DNA of 64,000 nucleotides, from assembly GCA_963705835.1 (NCBI GenBank), contig CAVPLC010000108.1, positions 1 to 64,000 of the forward strand, in the 5' to 3' direction. A program made the translations under genes and the position numbers. Each line of letters opens with the position of its first letter. Position 1 is the stretch's first letter. The notes below the pieces were generated by a model that saw only the letters and a list, made by a program, of their open reading frames with translations, searched no databases and had not been told where the DNA came from. The stretch is from Palsa-504 sp963705835. Its GTDB lineage: Bacteria > Actinomycetota > Actinomycetes > Streptosporangiales > Streptosporangiaceae. Positions 26,045 through 41,318 of this stretch are shown piece by piece.

Positions 26045-27080
26045 GTGGAAGCGGAAATCTTCTGCCTGGACCGCGATCTTCCCGCGGCCGGAATGCTCCG
26101 GGAGCTGCTGAGTACCCAGGTCGACCCGAGCATCACGCTCACCGTGCACAACGTTGAAGAGGGAGACTCGTCGCGGCGCGCCCCGCTGGCGCGACGTTAT
26201 ACGCAGCTCCTGCAGGCGACCATCCCGCCCAGCAGCGGGATATCGCTGTCCGTCACCGCCATGGACTGGTTCCAGAACCGGATCTACATGCGCATCTACT
26301 GGCCGATGAGCATCGCGGGCGGCTGGGAGGAGGTGGCCGGCACCTCGGTCTTCTACGAGGGTTACCGGGTGTGGCGCAGCATCCATTGCCTGCCGACGCC
26401 GCAGCAGGGAATGGAGCTGTTCTTCCCGGCCCTGGCCTTGCGCAACCGCATGGTGATGGTCCCCGCGGGCCAGGATGCCCTGCTGACCCAGATCGGAACG
26501 ATGCCGCCCGATGTGAGCGACGCGTTGGCCCGCGACGTCCTCGAGGTGGACTTCCGCGATCGCGATGCCGTCGAGAACGCGGTGACCGCACTCTCGCAGC
26601 GGCTGGTCGCGGAAATACGGCGCGAGGTCACGGGGTACATGGCGGTGCACCCCGGGGTCACCCTCGACGTATCCGCGCTGTCCGCCGAGCTCGGCGTCGG
26701 GCCGACGCTTTTCGAAGCGGTCCATGAAGGAGGAGGCGCCTCCGTCTACGAGCTGCTCTCCTTCGAGCTCGCCGAGCGCCGGTTCATCCAGGGCCGCTGG
26801 ACGAAAACCGGGCTGCTCGTCCGCAACAACTCCGCCTCGCATATTCCGCAGGTCAGGGTCACGATCTCGGGACCGGCCGTGGTACTTCCGCCGGAGATAA
26901 TGGTCGAGATTCCGCCGCACTCCGAAGTGCTCCACGACGTGTCCATCCAGGCGGAGGATTCCGGGGAATTCCCCCTTTCCGATCGCGGTGCTGCTGCCTC
27001 ATCACGAGGTCCTCGCGCCGGCCTTCGCGAGCTGGCAGCCGCCGCCCACCTACATCTGGCTCGAGAGCGCGCCCGCGTAA
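26045..27080 (+). pseudogene. Unknown protein of the protease cassette, frameshifted near its end
   Basis: GTG 26045 follows GAGGTGA. The frame is protein-like to about 26970, then a +1 shift in the CCCCCTTTCC run moves it to a frame ending in TAA at 27078-27080 (IAVLLPHHEVLAPAF, then PTYIWLESAPA), just before the converging Lhr gene. The corrected protein has about 345 residues: an alpha/beta N-terminal region (SGISLSVTAMDWFQNRIYMR), an acidic helical middle, and a beta-sandwich-like C-terminus (LLVRNNSASHIPQVRVTISG). No family recognised. Left uncorrected, the frame runs on uselessly to 27955 over the Lhr gene. Fourth gene of the cassette, 16 bases after the glycosyltransferase. Confidence 0.7.
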
Positions 27081-27094
27081 AGCCACGGGGCGAT

Positions 27095-31826
<4,732 letters not shown>

Positions 31827-31939
31827 GCTTCCATACTGCCCTGCCCCACCGACATTTTCGGCCACCCGGCGGCAGCGGCGACGGGCTGCAGTAGTCTCGG
31901 CTGCACTCGAAACGGCGCGGCAGACGTGGCGGTAGCAGC

Positions 31940-32680
31940 ATGAGGGTGGCCCGGCGGGCGCCGCTGGCGGCGGCGGTTATTGCCGCGGCGCTGCTCGCGG
32001 GGTGCAGCGCCGGCTCATCCCCGTCGTCTTCGCCGACGCAGGTCAGCACCACCGGGACCGCCCAGCACCCGACGGCGGCGCCGTCCAGCCCGCGAGCCAG
32101 CGCTACCCCAGCGCCCCGGCCCACCGGGCCGGTCGCGCTGCCGGTGGCGCCCGGCGCGGGCAAGCTGCCGCAGAATCACGTCTTTCCCAGCACGCACTCG
32201 GCCGCCTTCCGCAACGCCATGGCCGATCTGTGGCTGGCCGTGACCACAGGGAACTCGCACCTCGCGCTCCCCGCCTTCTTCCCTGTCGGCGCCTACCAGC
32301 AGGTCAAGGCGATCCCGTATCCCACCGCCGACTGGGACGACCGGCTGTGGTACGACTTCTCCCTCGACGTCGGCGCGGCCCACGACCTGGTCGATGACCG
32401 GGACGCGCGGCTGGTCCGGGTGATCGTGCCGGCCTCCGAAGCGGAGTGGGTGTACCCGGGCGCCTGCTACAACACCGACGGCTACTGGCACGTGGGCGGC
32501 GCCCGGGTCGTCTACGACGAGCACGGCCAGGAACGCTCCCTCGGCATCGCCTCCCTGATCTCCTGGCGCGGCGTGTGGTACGTGATCCACTTCGGTGCCG
32601 TGCTGCGAAGCGTGGTGACCGGGATCGTCGATCAGCCCACGGTCGGCCCCGGCATCCCCGGCCCAGCCGGCGGCTGCTGA
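31940..32680 (+). CDS. Secreted lipoprotein of unknown function
   Basis: A 246-residue protein with a lipoprotein signal (RRAPLAAAVIAAALLAGC, lipobox LAGC), a Ser/Thr/Pro-rich linker to about residue 75, and a compact C-terminal domain with WYDFSLDVGAAHDLV, YPGACYNTDGYWHVGGAR and SLISWRGVWYVIHFGAVLR. The pair of Trp-rich strands suggests an NTF2-like or cystatin-like fold, but no family is assigned. Anchored outside the membrane. It lies between lhr (divergent) and the amino-sugar regulator. Confidence 0.75.
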   Translation: MRVARRAPLAAAVIAAALLAGCSAGSSPSSSPTQVSTTGTAQHPTAAPSSPRASATPAPRPTGPVALPVAPGAGKLPQNHVFPSTHSAAFRNAMADLWLAVTTGNSHLALPAFFPVGAYQQVKAIPYPTADWDDRLWYDFSLDVGAAHDLVDDRDARLVRVIVPASEAEWVYPGACYNTDGYWHVGGARVVYDEHGQERSLGIASLISWRGVWYVIHFGAVLRSVVTGIVDQPTVGPGIPGPAGGC

Positions 32681-32726
32681 ACACGCCGCGGATCGCGCAG
32701 CATCGCGCACCCGTCATGCGAGTAAA

Positions 32727-32744
32727 CTGCGCACTATTGCGCAG
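32727..32744. promoter_or_regulatory. Operator-like inverted repeat CTGCGCA-CTAT-TGCGCAG
   Basis: Perfect 7-bp arms around CTAT, ending 11 bases before the DeoR start. A related half (GCGCAGCATCGCGCA) lies 30-40 bases upstream. Probable autoregulatory site of the DeoR repressor. Confidence 0.55.
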
Positions 32745-32755
32745 ACGATCGCGTC

Positions 32756-33622
32756 ATGGCCCGCACCCGAGCCGGGGAGGTCCGCCACGTGTCCAGGTAC
32801 CAGCGCTGGAACGCGCTGCTCGACCTGCTGCCCGGCGACGGGCAGCTCACCGTGGCGCAGGCCGCGGCGGCACTCGGCGTATCCCAGGCCACCATCCGCC
32901 GCGACCTCGATCAGCTGGCCCAGCAGCAGCTGATCACCCGGACCCGCGGCGGCGCGGTCGCCGGCCACGTCTCCTACGACCTGCCGCTGCGGTACAAGAC
33001 CGCCCGGCACGCCCCGCAGAAGCAGCGCATCGGCCGCGCGGCGGCCGCCCTGATCGAGCCGGGCGCCACGGTGGCGCTGAACGGCGGCACCACCACCAGC
33101 GAGGTCGCACGCGCCCTGGCCACCCGGCCGGACCTGCAAGACGGCACCGGCTCGCCCGCCATCACGGTGGTGACGAACGCCATGAACATCGCCAACGAGC
33201 TAGCCGTCCGCCAGCACCTCAAGATCGTGGTGACCGGCGGCGTCACCCGCGGCCAGTCCTACGAGCTGATCGGGCCGCTGGCCACGCTGGTGCTCGCCGA
33301 GCTGACCCTGGACTGGGCCATCCTCGGCGTCGACGCGCTCGACCCGCGGGCCGGGGCCACCGCCCACCACGAGGGCGAGGCCAGCATCAACCACCTGATG
33401 GCCAGCCGCGCCGAGCACGTGATGATCGTCGCCGACAGCTCCAAGCTGGGTCAGCGCGCGTTCGCCCGGGTGTGCGCCACCGAGGAGATCGACGTCATCG
33501 TCACCGACCGCGATGCCCCGCCCGACTGCCTGATCCCCTTCACCGAACGCGGCATCCGCGTCGTCACCGCCTTAGAACATCCACTCCGGATGCTCTATAA
33601 TGCTCGCATAAGTCAGTATTGA
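32756..33622 (+). CDS. DeoR/GlpR-family transcriptional repressor
   Basis: A 288-residue regulator. The helix-turn-helix is LTVAQAAAALGVSQATIRRDLDQL, followed by the TRTRGGAVAG wing. The C-terminal sugar-phosphate sensor domain shows ALNGGTTTSEVARAL (phosphate loop), VVTNAMNIANELA, VVTGGVTRGQSYELIGPLA and the MIVADSSKLGQ strand typical of the family. It sits directly before the SIS and NagA genes, so it most likely represses them and responds to an amino-sugar phosphate. The promoter of those genes lies inside its 3' end. Confidence 0.85.
   Translation: MARTRAGEVRHVSRYQRWNALLDLLPGDGQLTVAQAAAALGVSQATIRRDLDQLAQQQLITRTRGGAVAGHVSYDLPLRYKTARHAPQKQRIGRAAAALIEPGATVALNGGTTTSEVARALATRPDLQDGTGSPAITVVTNAMNIANELAVRQHLKIVVTGGVTRGQSYELIGPLATLVLAELTLDWAILGVDALDPRAGATAHHEGEASINHLMASRAEHVMIVADSSKLGQRAFARVCATEEIDVIVTDRDAPPDCLIPFTERGIRVVTALEHPLRMLYNARISQY
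33572..33601 (+). promoter_or_regulatory. Promoter of the SIS-nagA operon within the DeoR coding end
   Basis: TATAAT at 33596-33601 with TTAGAA at 33572-33577, spacing 18. Downstream, TGCTC at 33601 and GAGCA at 33621 form a spaced inverted repeat, and AAGTACG is repeated twice at about 33627-33641 before the AGGAG of the SIS gene. These may be operator elements for DeoR. Confidence 0.5.
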
Positions 33623-33661
33623 GCAAAAGTACGCAAGTACGGTGATCATTAGGAGCTCGCG

Positions 33662-34541
33662 ATGAGCCATCTGGTCGACGAGATCGCCAGCCAGCCGGAG
33701 TGCTGGGCGAAGGCGATCGAGATGGCGGCCTCGACCGGGGCGGCGCTGCCCGAGCGCGGCGAGCGGGTCGCGGCGATCGGCTGCGGCTCCTCGCTCAACG
33801 TCGCCCGCTGCTACGCGGCCCTGCGCGAGGCCGCGGGACACGGCCAGACGGACGCCTTCCCGGCCTCGGAAGTGCCGGCGACCAGGCGCTACGACCGCAT
33901 GGTGTACATCTCGCGGACCGGCACCACCACCGAGGTGCTCGACGCCCTCCGGCAGGCCCCCGGACAGGTCACCACGACCGCCGTCACCGCCGTCCCGGGT
34001 TCGCCGCTGGCGCGGGAGGCCGCCCGCACGATACTGCTCGACTTCGCCGACGAGCGCTCGGTCGTGTCCAGCCGGTTCATCTCCAGCTCGATCGTGCTGC
34101 TCCGCGCGCACCTGGGCGAGGACGTCCGCGCGCTACCCGGACGAGGCCGCGACCGAGCTGGCCCGCCCCCTGCCACCCGGCCTGGCCGAACTCGCCGAGT
34201 TCACCTTCCTCGGTCGCGGCTGGGCCGCCGCCGTGGCCGACGAGGCGGCGCTGAAACTGCGCGAGGCCTCGCGCACCTGGGCCGAGTCGTACCCCGCGAT
34301 GGAGTACCGGCACGGCCCGATCAGCGTCAGCGACGAGACCACGGCGGTGTGGGCACTGGGCCAGGTACCGCCCGCCCTGCTGGCGGACGCGCGCCGCACC
34401 GGGGCCATGGTCATCGCCACCGACGCCGACCCGCTCACCGGGCTGATCGGCGCGCAGCGGCTCGCCGCCGTCCTGGCCGAGCGCAAGGGCATCGACCCGG
34501 ACCAGCCGCGCGCCCTGTCGCGTTCTGTCATCCTGGCGTGA
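33662..34541 (+). pseudogene. SIS-domain sugar isomerase/deaminase (AgaS-like), single frameshift
   Basis: ATG 33662 follows TAGGAG. The SIS fold is clear: AAIGCGSSLNVARCYAALRE, VYISRTGTTTEVLDAL (phosphosugar-binding SxTGTT type), SSRFISSSIVLLRAHLGEDV. At about 34132 one extra base (GCGCTACCC where GCG-TAC-CCG is expected) shifts the frame; the rest (FTFLGRGWAAAVADEAALKL, MEYRHGPISV with the isomerase ExxHGP motif) continues in the next frame to TGA 34539-34541. The corrected protein is about 292 residues. It would interconvert or deaminate an amino-sugar 6-phosphate, upstream or downstream of NagA. Confidence 0.8.
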
Positions 34542-35737
34542 TGCGATCGGCCCCGGACCAGGACGGATCCTGGCTGCTGGTCCGCGGCCGCGTGGTGACA
34601 CCCGACGGCGTGCTCAGCCCCGGCTGGATCACGGTCACCGCAGACCGTATCGACGCGGTCGGCCGCGGCGAGGCAAGGCCGGGCCGGCAAGCCGTCGTCG
34701 ACCTGGACGGGCAGTGGGTCCTCCCCGGCTTCATCGACATGCACGTGCACGGCGGCGGTGGCACCTCGTTCACCGAGGGATCGAGCCACGACGCCACGAA
34801 CGCCGTTGAGTTTCACCGTCGTCACGGCACCACGAGCCTGGTGGCGAGCCTGGTCACCGCGCCGCTGGCCGACCTGGAGGCGCGGGCCGCCATGCTGGCC
34901 GGCCTGGCCGACCGGGGCGTCATCGCCGGCCTTCACCTCGAGGGACCGTTCCTGTCCCCGGTCCGGCGCGGCGCCCAGGACCCCCGCCACATGCTCGCTC
35001 CCGACGTCGCCGTCTTCGAGCGCCTGCACGCCGCGGCCCGCGGCCACCTGCGGGTCCTGACCCTCGCCCCCGAACTGCCCGGCGCCATCGCGGTGATCGA
35101 GGCGGCCGCGCGAGCCGGGGTGACGGCGGCCGTCGGGCACACCGACGCCACCGCCGAGGTCACGTCGGAGGCCATCGACGCGGGCGCCGCACACGCGACC
35201 CACCTGTTCAATGGCATGCGGCCGCTGCATCACCGTGAGCCAGGCGCGGCCGGTGCCCTGCTGGACCGCGATGAGGTCAGCCTCGAGGTGATCGCCGACG
35301 GCGTGCACCTGCACGACATCACCATCCGCCTGGCGGCCCGCGCCGCGGGCCCGGGCAGGCTCGTCCTGATCACCGACGCCATGGCCGCCGCCGGGATGCC
35401 GGACGCCAGCTACCGGCTCGGTTCCATGCGGGTCGACGCCGCCGGGGGAGTGGCGAGGCTCGCCGGCGACCCGGCGAAAGGCGGCACAGGCAGGGCGGGC
35501 GCGATCGCCGGCTCGACCGCCACCATGGCCGGCGTGGTCCGGCACGCGCTCGCCGCGGGCCTGCCGGTCACCGAGGTGGCCGCCGCGGCGAGCACGACTC
35601 CCGCGCGCGTCCTGGGCATCGATCATCGCACCGGCGCCTTGCGCCCCGGCCTGGCCGCCGACCTGGTCGTCTGCGATGACGAGTTCCGCCTGCGCGCGGT
35701 GATGCGCCACGGCCAGTGGCTGACCGGGCACCCGTAG
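34541..35737 (+). CDS. nagA: N-acetylglucosamine-6-phosphate deacetylase
   Basis: A 398-residue amidohydrolase. The metal site is visible: GFIDMHVHGGGG (HxH), LHLEGPFLSP (Glu ligand), GHTDATAE (His) and ATHLFNGMRPLHHRE, with the catalytic Asp in VLITDAMAAAGM. It removes acetate from GlcNAc-6-phosphate (or GalNAc-6-phosphate) in the cytoplasm. Its ATG overlaps the SIS stop by one base (TGATG), so the two are coupled and under the same DeoR control. Length and motifs are normal. Confidence 0.9.
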   Translation: MRSAPDQDGSWLLVRGRVVTPDGVLSPGWITVTADRIDAVGRGEARPGRQAVVDLDGQWVLPGFIDMHVHGGGGTSFTEGSSHDATNAVEFHRRHGTTSLVASLVTAPLADLEARAAMLAGLADRGVIAGLHLEGPFLSPVRRGAQDPRHMLAPDVAVFERLHAAARGHLRVLTLAPELPGAIAVIEAAARAGVTAAVGHTDATAEVTSEAIDAGAAHATHLFNGMRPLHHREPGAAGALLDRDEVSLEVIADGVHLHDITIRLAARAAGPGRLVLITDAMAAAGMPDASYRLGSMRVDAAGGVARLAGDPAKGGTGRAGAIAGSTATMAGVVRHALAAGLPVTEVAAAASTTPARVLGIDHRTGALRPGLAADLVVCDDEFRLRAVMRHGQWLTGHP

Positions 35738-35755
35738 AGCCTTCCGGCCCGCAGG

Positions 35756-36520
35756 TCAGGCAGGCTGGCGGACCGACCCGCTGAGCTGCCCGCTGGATGC
35801 GCTGATCTCGCACACGACCGTCCGGACCCCCGCCTTCCAGGCTTGCTGGTCGGGGAACACGTACTCCTGGGCGAGCCCCGCGTTGGCCAGTTGCGGGTTC
35901 AGGTAGGCCGCGACCCTGGTCGCGCACCCGCTGCTCGCCTCCTGCCGGATGACCGTGCTGCCCGGCCAGGACGATCCCGCCAGGCGGAACGTCGCGAACA
36001 CTTCGGCGTCATGCGGCGTCGCACATGACTTGATCGTGACGGATAGTCCGTTCGGTGATGAATTAATGCACTCGCCCGCCCGCAGCCCGAATACGGCGGG
36101 CTGCGGGCGGTACGTCACCACGGTCTTCGGCCGGAACCCGTGGGTCACCACGGCCAGGGCGGCGACGGCCGCGGCGACCAGCACGATGACGCCCGCCACG
36201 ACGCTAACGACGGCGACCACGCGCCTGCCACGCGGCTCCCTGGACTCCGGCGCCCCCTCTGCCTCTAGCTCAGCCTCGGCCTCTAGCTCAGCCTCGGCCT
36301 CTAGCTCAGCCTCGGCCTCCGCAACCTCCGGCTCCGCCGCCCCCAGTTCCGGCTCCGGCCCGGTTGCCTCGGGTTCGGCTACCTCCGGCTCAACTACCTC
36401 CGGCTCCGGCTCGGCTACCTCCGACTCAACTACCTCGGGCTCCGCCGCCTCCGGCTCCGCCGTTGCCTCGGCAACCGGCTCCGGAACAGATCCGCTGCTC
36501 AGTCCCGCCGGAGCAGCCAT
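35756..36520 (-). CDS. Membrane protein with septum-formation domain and acidic repeats
   Basis: A 254-residue protein. Residues 1-95 are an acidic low-complexity segment of Pro-Glu-Val and Glu-Ala-Glu-Leu repeats. One transmembrane helix follows (VVAVVSVVAGVIVLVAAAVAAL). The extracellular part matches the Septum_form domain: FGLRAGECINSS, KSCATPHDAEVFATF, SSGCATRVAAYL, and VRTVVCEISASSG, with paired cysteines. Start 36520 has GGAGG four bases upstream. Members are of unknown function; one was linked to septation in Mycobacterium-type bacteria. Confidence 0.75.
   Translation of the reverse strand: MAAPAGLSSGSVPEPVAEATAEPEAAEPEVVESEVAEPEPEVVEPEVAEPEATGPEPELGAAEPEVAEAEAELEAEAELEAEAELEAEGAPESREPRGRRVVAVVSVVAGVIVLVAAAVAALAVVTHGFRPKTVVTYRPQPAVFGLRAGECINSSPNGLSVTIKSCATPHDAEVFATFRLAGSSWPGSTVIRQEASSGCATRVAAYLNPQLANAGLAQEYVFPDQQAWKAGVRTVVCEISASSGQLSGSVRQPA
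36266..36319. repeat. 18-bp tandem repeat, three copies
   Basis: CTAGCTCAGCCTCGGCCT repeated three times in the region encoding the acidic N-terminal segment of the septum-formation protein (Glu-Ala-Glu-Leu units). Degenerate Pro-Glu-Val repeats follow. The copy number probably varies between strains by slippage. Confidence 0.7.
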
Positions 36521-36653
36521 CCGCCCTCCATCGCCGCAGTGCCCTCGCCTCCAGTGATTCCCACGGATCGATAAACGACACATCGGCCCAAAGGGGACTC
36601 TGCCGCCGCGTGCCCCGGCCGCCGGGCCGCGGACCCGCCAGTACCCTTGCGGC

Positions 36654-36848
36654 GTGCGGGTGACGGAATTCTGGGACCGGATGAGGGCGCAGTTCGGCGA
36701 CACGTACGCCCAGAGCGTGGCCAAGGACTACGTGTTCGATGAGCTCGGCGGCCGCACCGTCGAACGCGCCCTGGCGGACGGCGAAGACGCCAAGGTGATC
36801 TGGCGGGCGGTCTCCGACACGTTCGACGTGCCGGAGAACCTGCGCTAA
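36654..36848 (+). CDS. DUF3046 protein
   Basis: A 64-residue protein matching the DUF3046 family over its whole length: VTEFWDRMRAQFGDTYAQSV, DYVFDELGGRTVERALADG, and VIWRAVSDTFDVPENLR. It starts with GTG 36654 or 36660. The family is found just upstream of recA in many actinobacteria, as here. Function unknown. Confidence 0.85.
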   Translation: MRVTEFWDRMRAQFGDTYAQSVAKDYVFDELGGRTVERALADGEDAKVIWRAVSDTFDVPENLR

Positions 36849-36849
36849 C

Positions 36850-37254
36850 TCAGCGGCGGCCGAGGCGCCGCGGGGTGTTGACCTTGTCCGCGGCGACCTT
36901 GAGGATCACCCGGCCCTGAGGTCCGATGGGGTTCCTGTACTCATGACCGTTGTACCGCTGCGACAGCTCGTCGATGTGCTCCCGCGCGGGCTCGCCGGTG
37001 ACGGTCTCGACCACGTGCCCGCGGATCTCGGCCCAGTCGTACCAGTCGTCGCCGCGGATGAGCACGGTGATGCGCGGGTCACGGGCGACGTTCCTGGCCT
37101 TCTGCCGCTGCGGCTCGGTATTGACCAGAACGTGCTCGCCGTCAGTGTCGATCCAGGTGAGCAGCGCCTGCGGCTGCCCGCTCGGCATCAGGGTCACCAC
37201 CGTGGCCAGGTTCTTGCCCTTGGCCAGCCGGACCACATCCTCATCGAGCGGCAT
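36850..37254 (-). CDS. PPOX-class F420-dependent oxidoreductase
   Basis: A 134-residue split-barrel flavin/F420-binding protein: LAKGKNLATVVTLMPSGQPQ at the start, LLTWIDTDGEHVLVNTEP, KARNVARDPRITVLI, and RGHVVETVTGEPAREHID. This pattern is the F420H2-dependent branch common in actinobacteria, where members reduce or bind deazaflavin. It lies on the opposite strand between DUF3046 and recA, ending 1 base from the DUF3046 stop. Confidence 0.85.
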   Translation of the reverse strand: MPLDEDVVRLAKGKNLATVVTLMPSGQPQALLTWIDTDGEHVLVNTEPQRQKARNVARDPRITVLIRGDDWYDWAEIRGHVVETVTGEPAREHIDELSQRYNGHEYRNPIGPQGRVILKVAADKVNTPRRLGRR

Positions 37255-37274
37255 CTGCAGTCTCCTCAGTTGGT

Positions 37275-37315
37275 AGAAAGATCAAATTCATTATTCCGAA
37301 CGGTCGGTGGTGCGT
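37275..37315. repeat. Dispersed intergenic element, copy B
   Basis: AGAAAGATCAAATTCATTAT followed by TCCGAACGGTCGGTGGTGCGT. It lies between the PPOX start and the recA promoter, and resembles copies at 22923 and 56101. Confidence 0.5.
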
Positions 37316-37361
37316 CCCTCGGCTCCAAGTATTTTCGCCGTCTTCGGCGTGTCGCTCATGA

Positions 37362-37377
37362 TCGAATACACGTTCGT
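37362..37377. promoter_or_regulatory. LexA (SOS) box of recA
   Basis: TCGAAT-ACAC-GTTCGT matches the actinobacterial LexA consensus TCGAAC-N4-GTTCGA at 10 of 12 positions. TATAGT at 37380-37385 directly after it is a plausible -10 hexamer, so bound LexA would block the promoter. Confidence 0.8.
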
Positions 37378-37524
37378 CCTATAGTAGTGATCGGAAATGT
37401 CAGAGGCGGCGCGTAGCGTGTCCATCGATGTCCACCCCGGGATGACCGGCTGGACCACGATTCAGACGACCTGGGCGGTGCGGGAAGGTGCCCGCAGGCC
37501 CTCAACCCCGGCAGGGAGTCCCTA

Positions 37525-39969
<2,445 letters not shown>

Positions 39970-39982
39970 CCAGTGACCCGAG

Positions 39983-40603
39983 ATGGCCCGTCGTAAGCAG
40001 GCTTCAGGGTCACCGTCCGAAAGATCACCGTCCCAACCCGCGGCCGGTGAGCCAGAAACCGGTGACCCTGAAGCGCAGGCCAGGCAGATCTGCTTGCGCC
40101 TCCTGACCGCGGCGCCCCGGACCCGGGCGGAGCTCGCCACCGCGCTCCACCGCCGCGGCGTGCCCGCCGAAGCGGCCGAAGCGATTCTCGAGCGTTTCAC
40201 CGACGTCGGCCTGATCGACGACGCCGCGTTCGCCCGGGCCTGGGTCGAGTCCCGGCACTACAGCCGCGGCCTGTCCCGCCGGTCGCTGTCCGCCGAGCTA
40301 CGCCAGCACGGCGTCGACGCCGACGAGATCCGCGAGGCGGTCAGCACCCTGGACCCCGAGGAGGAGGTCGCCACCGCCCGCCGCCTGGTCGAGCAGAAGC
40401 TGGCAGGCACCCGCGGCCAGCCGCCCGACGCCCGCATCCGCCGCGCAGCAGGCACGCTGGCCAGGAAAGGCTATCCACCCGGCCTGGTATTCAGGCTGAT
40501 CAAGGAGGTCCTGGAGCAGGAGGGCTCAAGCGAGGCCGGGTTCGAGCTGGACGCCGACCAGTACCTGGATCCAGATACCGACCCGGATGAGGCTGTCGGC
40601 TAG
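39983..40603 (+). CDS. recX: Regulatory protein RecX
   Basis: A 206-residue protein of three-helix repeats: ICLRLLTAAPRTRAELATAL, VPAEAAEAILERFTDVGLID, DAAFARAWVESRHYSRGLSR and ARRLVEQKLAGTRGQ. The first 30 residues are a disordered Ser/Pro/Glu leader and the last 25 an acidic tail. RecX caps and disassembles RecA filaments. It is 13 bases after recA and co-transcribed. A stem-loop closes the unit. Confidence 0.9.
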   Translation: MARRKQASGSPSERSPSQPAAGEPETGDPEAQARQICLRLLTAAPRTRAELATALHRRGVPAEAAEAILERFTDVGLIDDAAFARAWVESRHYSRGLSRRSLSAELRQHGVDADEIREAVSTLDPEEEVATARRLVEQKLAGTRGQPPDARIRRAAGTLARKGYPPGLVFRLIKEVLEQEGSSEAGFELDADQYLDPDTDPDEAVG

Positions 40604-40613
40604 TTTCGGCGCA

Positions 40614-40634
40614 GTTGGCCTGTTACAGGCCGAC
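40614..40634. terminator. Stem-loop after recX
   Basis: GTTGGCCTG pairs with CAGGCCGAC (one G-T pair) around a TTA loop, 11 bases after the recX stop. It lies between recX and the converging arsI gene and may terminate recA-recX transcription. Confidence 0.55.
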
Positions 40635-40701
40635 GGCAGCCGGGGCGTTGCGCACGTGAGCGGCCAGCCGGGCGATCACGTGCTCGGCTACGGCGTGCCT
40701 G

Positions 40702-41223
40702 TTAGCAGCACGTCGTGACGTGGGAGTCGGCTGTCTCTGCAGGCTGGCCGGTGCCGCCGCAGCACTGCGCGGTTTCCGCAGAACCGGCCTGGCCCGAGTC
40801 GAGCGCGGCCTCGGCGGCGTCCCAGCTCTGGCTGCCGCCTTCGCCCCAGAAGGTCGGGCTGTCCTCGAGCACCGTGTAGATCTCCCACCGCTCGCCGCCG
40901 GGGGAGCCGGTGACCCAGAACTTGTCCTGCCGGGCGTAACAGCAGGTCGTGTCCCGTTCCTCGACGGCGGCCAGGCCCGCCTCGGCGAGCCGGGCCTGCT
41001 CAGCGTCCACGGCGTCGGCGCTGTCGACTTCCACGCCGAGGTGGTTCAGGGTGCCGCCCTGGCCGGGGTTCTCCAGCAGGACGAGCTTGAGCGGCGGCTC
41101 GGCGATGGCGAAGTTGGCGTAGCCGGGCCTGCGCTTGGCGGGCTCGGTGCCGAACAGCTTGGTGTAGAAGCTGACGGCCTCGTCGATGTCGTTGACGTTC
41201 AGCGCGAGCTGCACCCGGGACAT
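40702..41223 (-). CDS. arsI: ArsI-like C-As lyase (VOC family), long form with cysteine-rich tail
   Basis: A 173-residue protein. Residues 1-125 match ArsI/CadI-type VOC enzymes: SRVQLALNVNDIDEAVSFYT, PLKLVLLENPG, NHLGVEVDSADAV, and the vicinal cysteines of RDTTCCYARQDKFWV, which bind trivalent organoarsenicals. The metal ligands His (in NHLGVE) and Glu (in EIYTVLED) are present. ArsI cleaves the carbon-arsenic bond of methylarsenite. The C-terminal 45 residues add two more Cys-Cys pairs (AQCCGG and VTTCC), absent from the second copy at 43213. It is divergent from arsR1 with a shared promoter region. Confidence 0.85.
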   Translation of the reverse strand: MSRVQLALNVNDIDEAVSFYTKLFGTEPAKRRPGYANFAIAEPPLKLVLLENPGQGGTLNHLGVEVDSADAVDAEQARLAEAGLAAVEERDTTCCYARQDKFWVTGSPGGERWEIYTVLEDSPTFWGEGGSQSWDAAEAALDSGQAGSAETAQCCGGTGQPAETADSHVTTCC

Positions 41224-41274
41224 GGCGACCTCCTAGGACATTGATGACTGTCTATGTCTCCGTTGGCCAAGAGC

Positions 41275-41318
41275 TTGCCACAAGACATCGGTATCTGTCA
41301 ATATAGATCTGTGTCTAT
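41275..41318 (+). promoter_or_regulatory. Promoter and operator of arsR1, probably leaderless
   Basis: TTGCCA at 41275-41280 and CAATAT at 41299-41304 are spaced by 18. The GTG start at 41311 is 7 bases after the -10, so the mRNA would begin at the start codon. The inverted repeat ATAGA (41303-41307) / TCTAT (41314-41318) covers the transcription start and is a likely ArsR site, also placed to control the divergent arsI. Confidence 0.5.

Noticed and set aside
36032..36060. A CCGTTCGG with neighbouring ATTCAT-like bases resembling the dispersed element in reverse
   Set aside because: It lies inside the septum-formation gene and lacks AAGATC and GGTGC; coincidental.
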